Source: Bacillota bacterium (GTDB lineage: Bacteria > Bacillota > Sulfobacillia > JAJZYS01 > JAJYTV01). Taken from it: a stretch of DNA of 21,428 nucleotides. Positions within the stretch are counted from its first letter, which is position 1. The number at the start of each line of letters is the position of its first letter. A program made the translations under genes and the position numbers. Under the pieces are notes generated by a model that worked only from the letters and a program-made list of their open reading frames with translations, was not told where the DNA came from and did no database searches. The stretch lies in the NCBI GenBank assembly GCA_021810725.1, contig JAJZIE010000012.1, forward strand, positions 1-21,428, written 5' to 3'. Shown here in pieces: positions 17,512 to 21,428 of the stretch.

Positions 17512-18384
17512 GTGAGCGCAACCATGTGGATCATCCTTATCATCATCATCCTGATCCTGCTCGGTGTTCGGTTCGTCCAGCAGGGCACCATGGGCGTCGT
17601 GGTCCGGTTCGGTCGCTTTAGCCGAAGCGCTCAGCCCGGCATCGCGCTGATCATCCCGTTCATCGAGAGCCTGCGCCGCGTGTCGACGCGCTCCCAGACC
17701 ATCCAGATGCCCGCGTCCCCTGTCCTGACCGCCGACAACGTGTCGCCGGTGATCGACGCCTACTTCGTCTTCCGCGTCATCAACCCGCGCGACTTCCTCT
17801 TCGAGATCCTGAACCCCGTCGAGACCGTGCAAGCCATCATGTTTTCCACCATCCGGCGCGTCATCGCCGAGATGCACCTCTCGGAAGCCATGGCGGCGCG
17901 CGACAAGATCGACGCCGAGCTGCGCAAGGAACTGGACGAGAAGACCGCCGGCTGGGGCTTCAAGGTGGAGCAGGTGGCCATCCGGGACTTCCAGCTGCCG
18001 CCCGAGATGAAGCAGTCGATGGAGCAGCAGAAGATCGCCGATGCCCAGCGTCACGCCGCGATCAACACGGCGGAGGGCCAGAAGCAGGCGGCCATTCTCG
18101 CCGCCGAGGGCCAGCGGCAGGCGGCGATCACCGAGGCCGAAGGCCGCGCGCAGGCCACCCTGACGGTCGCCGACGCGGACGCCCAGGCCATCGCGAAGGT
18201 GTACGGCGCCTACCTCGCGCAGGGCGGATCGCCGGAGACTCTGCAGGCCGTCCTGACCGTGCGCAGCCTCGAGGCGCTCGAGCGTGTGTCGAACGGCCAG
18301 GCGACCAAGATCCTGCTGCCGAACAACCTCGCAAGCCTGGCGGGAACCTTGGCCGGCCTGACCGAGGTCAGCAAGAACACCTGA
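17512..18384 (+). CDS. SPFH/band 7 (stomatin/prohibitin-like) membrane protein
   Basis: A 290-residue SPFH-family protein. A single TM (about 4-19, very Ile/Leu-rich) is followed by the band 7 domain: 'VQQGTMGVVVRFGRFSR', 'PGIALIIPFIE', 'VSPVIDAYFVFRVINP', 'VQAIMFSTIRRVIAEM', 'DEKTAGWGFKVEQVAIRDFQLP'. The C-terminal half is an Ala/Glu/Gln-rich coiled-coil (about 180-245, repeats like 'GQKQAAILAAEGQRQAAI'), which mediates oligomerisation. Such scaffolds organise membrane microdomains, often with an NfeD partner or FtsH; no NfeD gene is adjacent here. The start is GTG 17512 with AGAGGAG 8 bases upstream; ATG 17524 and GTG 17461 are poorer choices. Ends at TGA, 15 bases before a strong terminator. 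Confidence 0.93.
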   Translation: MSATMWIILIIIILILLGVRFVQQGTMGVVVRFGRFSRSAQPGIALIIPFIESLRRVSTRSQTIQMPASPVLTADNVSPVIDAYFVFRVINPRDFLFEILNPVETVQAIMFSTIRRVIAEMHLSEAMAARDKIDAELRKELDEKTAGWGFKVEQVAIRDFQLPPEMKQSMEQQKIADAQRHAAINTAEGQKQAAILAAEGQRQAAITEAEGRAQATLTVADADAQAIAKVYGAYLAQGGSPETLQAVLTVRSLEALERVSNGQATKILLPNNLASLAGTLAGLTEVSKNT

Positions 18385-18399
18385 TTGCCAAACCACGTC

Positions 18400-18433
18400 A
18401 AAGGGCCGCCCAAAGCCGGGCGGCCCTTTTCTT
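18400..18433 (+). terminator. Strong intrinsic terminator after the SPFH gene
   Basis: AAAGGGCCGCCC (18400-18411) and GGGCGGCCCTTT (18418-18429) are perfect 12-bp arms with a 6-base loop, followed by T-rich TTTTCTT through 18433. On the other strand the same hairpin ends in TTTG, so it may also stop convergent transcription of the VOC gene (18447), i.e. be bidirectional. Confidence 0.9.
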
Positions 18434-18446
18434 CCCGCGCGTCCCG

Positions 18447-18830
18447 TCAGCCTTCGCTTGCCACCATCCAGACGTGTCCAAAGGGATCCTCGATCTTGCC
18501 GACGCGGGCGCCATGCGGCTGAGGCTCGACCGGCCTGAGCAGCGTCGCGCCCGCCGACACCGCCCTGCGCGCCACGCGGTCGGCGTCGTCGACATCGAGA
18601 TACAGGATGACAGACGTGCCGCCGAGGCGCCGCGCGGCGCGATTATGGCCCTCAAACTCGTCGGCGACCATCAGCGCGGCGTTGCCGATCCTCAGCTCGC
18701 AGTGGGCGACCTTGCCGTCGTCCGAGAGGATCTTCGTCTCTTCCGTCGCGCCGAAGACGTCCTCATAGAACCGGATGGCCGCCGCACCGTCGTGGACGGC
18801 CAGCATGGGAACAACGCTCGTGGACGCCAA
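18447..18830 (-). CDS. VOC superfamily (PhnB-like) protein
   Basis: A 127-residue vicinal oxygen chelate protein of the PhnB/glyoxalase-like type, with 'VPMLAVHDGAAAIRFYEDVFGATE' at the N-terminus, 'AHCELRIGNAALMVADE' in the middle, 'YLDVDDADRVARRAVSAGA', and 'DPFGHVWMV' (H119) at the end. VOC proteins bind metals or ligands in lyases, isomerases, dioxygenases and resistance proteins; this one's role cannot be named. The start is TTG 18828-18830 with GGGGGGTG upstream; GTG 18834-18836 is the alternative. A longer open frame continues upstream but overlaps the DUF169 gene and is not coding. It follows DUF169 after 44 bases on the same strand and may be its operon partner. Confidence 0.85.
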   Translation of the reverse strand: MASTSVVPMLAVHDGAAAIRFYEDVFGATEETKILSDDGKVAHCELRIGNAALMVADEFEGHNRAARRLGGTSVILYLDVDDADRVARRAVSAGATLLRPVEPQPHGARVGKIEDPFGHVWMVASEG

Positions 18831-18874
18831 GCCCACACCCCCCAGTCCGGTTGACCGGCCAGAACGTTCCCGGC

Positions 18875-19660
18875 TCAGGGGCGCCCCCCTTCGTCTTCCT
18901 CGCGCCAGATCGCCTTGACCGTCTCGTACGTCGCCGGATAGTCCGCCGTATAGCGCAGGTAGTGCGGGATGGGATAGCGCACGCCTCCCTGATGGGTGCC
19001 GACGAGCCCTCTCGCGAAGGCGTCGGCGTCGGACCAGGGCAGCGTGAACGCCATCTCGTGGTCCTGCGTCTGGCCGAACACCCTGTCGCCGTAGCAGGGC
19101 AGGATGACCTGCGGCTTGCCCGTCTGACGGGTGCGGTTCACGATTTCGGCGCAGTCGGCCCTTGCGCTGAACTCCGATGTGATGCTGCCGCCCGTCTCGA
19201 ACAGGGCGGCGGCCACCATGCGCATCACTTGCGCCGAATTGCCGTAGACCGCAACGACCTCCGGTTCGAAGCGCGCCGTGCGCAGGGGACCGACGAGGAC
19301 CGTTCCAGGCAGTTCCGCCCGCGGCACGCTGGCCTCCGTGCGCAGGGCCGCCTGTCGGTCCTTGGCGTACATGCCCTCGGCGAGCCTGCCTTCCGCGTAG
19401 AACTCCGGCGCCTTGCGAAAGGCGAACGCCACCGAGGCGATCGGACAGGACAGGTCCTCGCCCGCCATCGCGATCGTCCAGCCGTAGCGCCTCGCCATCG
19501 AGACGCCCTGGCAGATGCTCACCTGCACACCGAGGTCGGCCTTGGGCCGGCGCGTGCGCTCGGGCAGTTCCTCGCCATCCTTCAACACGCGCAGAGCGAG
19601 CGGAAACGTGTCCGGGCGGACATACTGCTCGATCGCCGCGCCAAGTTCCGCTGCAGTCAT
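18875..19660 (-). CDS. DUF169 family protein
   Basis: A 261-residue protein matching the uncharacterised DUF169 family. Hallmarks are C50 ('SICQGVSMARRYGW'), C72 ('EDLSCPIASVAFAF'), a conserved 'GPLRTARFEPEVVAVYGNSAQVMRM' block and the 'LPCYGDRVFGQTQDHEMAFTLP' region with another Cys, plus 'YPIPHYLRYTADYPATY' near the end. Function is not known. The start is ATG 19658-19660, with GGGGGGAG upstream. It is divergent from the acylase gene across 130 bases and precedes the VOC gene in the same direction. An imperfect 15-base dyad (AGCGT...ACGCT, 19680-19694) is the only notable element in the intergenic region. Confidence 0.88.
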   Translation of the reverse strand: MTAAELGAAIEQYVRPDTFPLALRVLKDGEELPERTRRPKADLGVQVSICQGVSMARRYGWTIAMAGEDLSCPIASVAFAFRKAPEFYAEGRLAEGMYAKDRQAALRTEASVPRAELPGTVLVGPLRTARFEPEVVAVYGNSAQVMRMVAAALFETGGSITSEFSARADCAEIVNRTRQTGKPQVILPCYGDRVFGQTQDHEMAFTLPWSDADAFARGLVGTHQGGVRYPIPHYLRYTADYPATYETVKAIWREEDEGGRP

Positions 19661-19790
19661 GGTGCTCCCCCCGTGTCTCAGCGTGCATGACGCTTTCGCC
19701 GCAGGGAGGCGCCTAGCCTGCACATCGTTGCACGAAGGTACTTACAGCCGCCGTCACGAACCTCCCCATCCAGATTGAGGAGGGACAGCT

Positions 19791-21428
19791 TTGCGCCTTC
19801 TCCGTGCCGTGCTCTGGCTCGCTCTTGCCGTCCTCGTAACTTTGGTCCTGTCGACTCCGCTCGGCCCGCTGCCCGCGCTTCTGCCGCTGCTGAATCCGGC
19901 GCAAGGAGTCTGGTCGGTCGCGGGAGACGCGGCTTCGCAACCGGCGGGCACCGTAAGGCTACCCGGCCTGCGCGCCCCCGTATCCGTCGCCTGGTCCAAG
20001 GGCCAGGTGCCGCACGTGTTCGCGAAGAACGACCACGATCTCTTCTTCATGCAGGGCTACCTCGAGGCCTCGAACCGCCTCTTCCAGATGGACGCGATGC
20101 GCCGCGAGGGGGAGGGAACCCTCGCGGCGATCCTGGGCAAGCCGGCGCTCGAGAACGACGAGCAGTTCCTCAGCTACGGTCTGCTCGTGGGGGCGGAGCG
20201 CACCTTGCGCTCCATGCGCCAGGACCCCGCCGGCCAGGCGGCCCTCGGGGACCTCGAGGCCTACAGCGCGGGCGTCAACCAGGTGATCAGGCAGGACGAG
20301 CAAAGCCACAACCTGCCGCTCATCATGAAGCTCCTGGGCTACAGCCCGAAGCCCTGGACGTCGCTCGATAGCCTCGTAGTGCAGGAGGACATGCAGGAGA
20401 ACCTCTCACTCAACCTGACCGCCCTCGACATGGCGGTGCTTGTGCAGAGGTTCGGACCACAGCTCGCGAATGCCCTGCTGCCCCTGATGCCACCGAATCC
20501 CCAACACCCGTACGACCCGGGGCCGTACGCCAAGCCCGCCACCGCACCGCTGCCGCCCGTGGCGGTGGGCAGCCGCGTATCCGCGACCGCCGCGGCACTG
20601 GCCGGGCGCATCCTCGGCTCCCCCTCGCTCTTCGCGGGCGCGTTCCAGGGGCTCGAAATGAGCAACAACTGGGTGGTCGGGGGGCAGCTGACCGCGTCGG
20701 GCAAGCCGCTCTTGGCCGGTGATCCGCACCTCGACCTCACGTTGCCCTCGATCTGGTACGAGGTGCAGCTCGAAGATCCGCATTACGACGTCGCCGGCGT
20801 GAGCATCCCCGGCACGCCGGGCATCCTGATCGGACACAACCGGCAGATCGCATGGAGCCTCACGGACACGGAGAGCCAGAGCACCTTCTTCTATGTGGAG
20901 CACCTGAACGGCAAGCACCCGACCAAGTACCTCTACGAAGGCACCTGGCATCCGCTGATCTTCCACCGCTACACCTTGCAGGTGAAGGGCGGCAAGACCG
21001 TCCACTACAGCGTGCCCTGGACCAACAACGGCCCGATCCTGACCGCGGACGGCCAGACGGTCGCCATGGACTGGACAGGGCAGATCGCTTCGCAGGACGT
21101 CACGGCCCTCCTGGCCGTCGACCATGCTCAAGACTGGCAGCAGTTCAAGCAGGCACTCCTGCCCTGGAACAACCCTCCGCACAACTTCGTCTTCGCCGAC
21201 AGGGCCGGGGAGATCGGCCTCATCGCCCCCGGTTTCTACCCGGTCTTCCCCATGGGCGTGCGCCCTTGGCTGCCGATGAACGGCACAGGCGGCTCGGAAT
21301 GGATCGGAAGGATTCCCGAGTCGGCCATACCCCAGTCCTACAACCCGCCGAATCATTTCCTCTGGTCCGCCAACCAGCGGCCGGTGGCCGCCGACTACCC
21401 CTACTACATCGGCACGTCGTGGGACTGG
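19791..21428 (+). CDS. Penicillin acylase family (Ntn hydrolase) precursor, 3' truncated by window
   Basis: An open frame of 546 codons runs to the window end. The start is TTG 19791, 6 bases after a strong GAGGAGGG (19777-19784). An N-terminal hydrophobic segment (about residues 5-24) looks like a signal or membrane anchor. The first ~290 residues form the alpha chain and linker. S291 in 'MSNNWVVGG' is the expected autocatalytic N-terminal nucleophile of the beta chain; in most relatives a Gly precedes it, here it is Met. Further beta-chain motifs are 'DPHLDL', 'GHNRQIAWSLTD' (about 348-359), 'NNGPIL' and 'NPPHNFVFAD' (oxyanion Asn at N465). Members hydrolyse beta-lactam side chains, acyl-homoserine lactones or other amides; the substrate is unknown. 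Expect export. No frame disruption is seen. Confidence 0.9.
   Translation, partial: MRLLRAVLWLALAVLVTLVLSTPLGPLPALLPLLNPAQGVWSVAGDAASQPAGTVRLPGLRAPVSVAWSKGQVPHVFAKNDHDLFFMQGYLEASNRLFQMDAMRREGEGTLAAILGKPALENDEQFLSYGLLVGAERTLRSMRQDPAGQAALGDLEAYSAGVNQVIRQDEQSHNLPLIMKLLGYSPKPWTSLDSLVVQEDMQENLSLNLTALDMAVLVQRFGPQLANALLPLMPPNPQHPYDPGPYAKPATAPLPPVAVGSRVSATAAALAGRILGSPSLFAGAFQGLEMSNNWVVGGQLTASGKPLLAGDPHLDLTLPSIWYEVQLEDPHYDVAGVSIPGTPGILIGHNRQIAWSLTDTESQSTFFYVEHLNGKHPTKYLYEGTWHPLIFHRYTLQVKGGKTVHYSVPWTNNGPILTADGQTVAMDWTGQIASQDVTALLAVDHAQDWQQFKQALLPWNNPPHNFVFADRAGEIGLIAPGFYPVFPMGVRPWLPMNGTGGSEWIGRIPESAIPQSYNPPNHFLWSANQRPVAADYPYYIGTSWDW

Noticed and set aside
18831..19688. Upstream extension of the VOC reading frame
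   Set aside because: It overlaps DUF169 in another frame, is Arg/Gly-rich without domain similarity, and a ribosome site supports the TTG at 18830.
19680..19694. Imperfect dyad AGCGT-N5-ACGCT in the DUF169/acylase intergenic region as an operator
   Set aside because: Five-base arms only, no recognisable promoter on either side; noted but not called.

Overview
The window is a GC-rich bacterial chromosome segment, most likely from a high-GC lineage of Bacillota (Clostridia- or Limnochordia-like). Three things support this. The order secD-secF-...-recJ-apt-relA is the arrangement I know from Firmicutes. Purine-rich Shine-Dalgarno sequences stand before most genes. GTG and TTG starts are frequent. 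I cannot name the genus. The genes are mostly housekeeping; there is no insertion sequence, phage gene, CRISPR array or rRNA, and no gene-free stretch above 300 bases (the longest is 3431-3587).

Region 1 (1-241): the last 78 codons of a radical SAM/SPASM protein on the plus strand, facing the minus-strand genes with a 4-base gap.

Region 2 (242-14071, minus strand): a long co-directional block. In transcription order it holds selB, a stand-alone SpoIIE-type phosphatase, a small P-loop protein, an HD-domain phosphohydrolase, secD, secF, an MBL-fold hydrolase, a small membrane protein, a cation diffusion facilitator, recJ, apt, relA and a DUF488 protein. Many junctions are 4-26 base overlaps or 1-8 base gaps. 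A perfect TATAAT before secD and a weaker promoter before the CDF gene suggest internal promoters. Functionally it joins selenocysteine insertion, protein export, metal efflux, single-strand DNA degradation, purine salvage and the (p)ppGpp stringent response.

Region 3 (14143-14301): a self-contained tRNA-Pro(CGG) unit with its own consensus promoter and intrinsic terminator.

Region 4 (14331-18433): a minus-strand NUDIX hydrolase, then plus-strand genes for two RCK/TrkA-type NAD-binding proteins, a membrane-anchored FMN-binding glutamate-synthase-like protein lacking the usual iron-sulfur cysteines, and an SPFH/band 7 protein closed by a strong terminator. An intrinsic terminator hairpin after the second RCK gene overlaps the ribosome binding site of the glutamate-synthase-like gene, which is the most unusual regulatory arrangement seen here.

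Region 5 (18447-21428): minus-strand VOC and DUF169 genes, divergent from a plus-strand penicillin acylase-family (Ntn hydrolase) precursor that runs off the window end.

The least explained parts are the phosphatase/P-loop/HD trio, the cluster-less glutamate-synthase relative, and two perfect inverted repeats: one inside the MBL gene and one downstream of relA. I did not find a clearly new multi-gene system.
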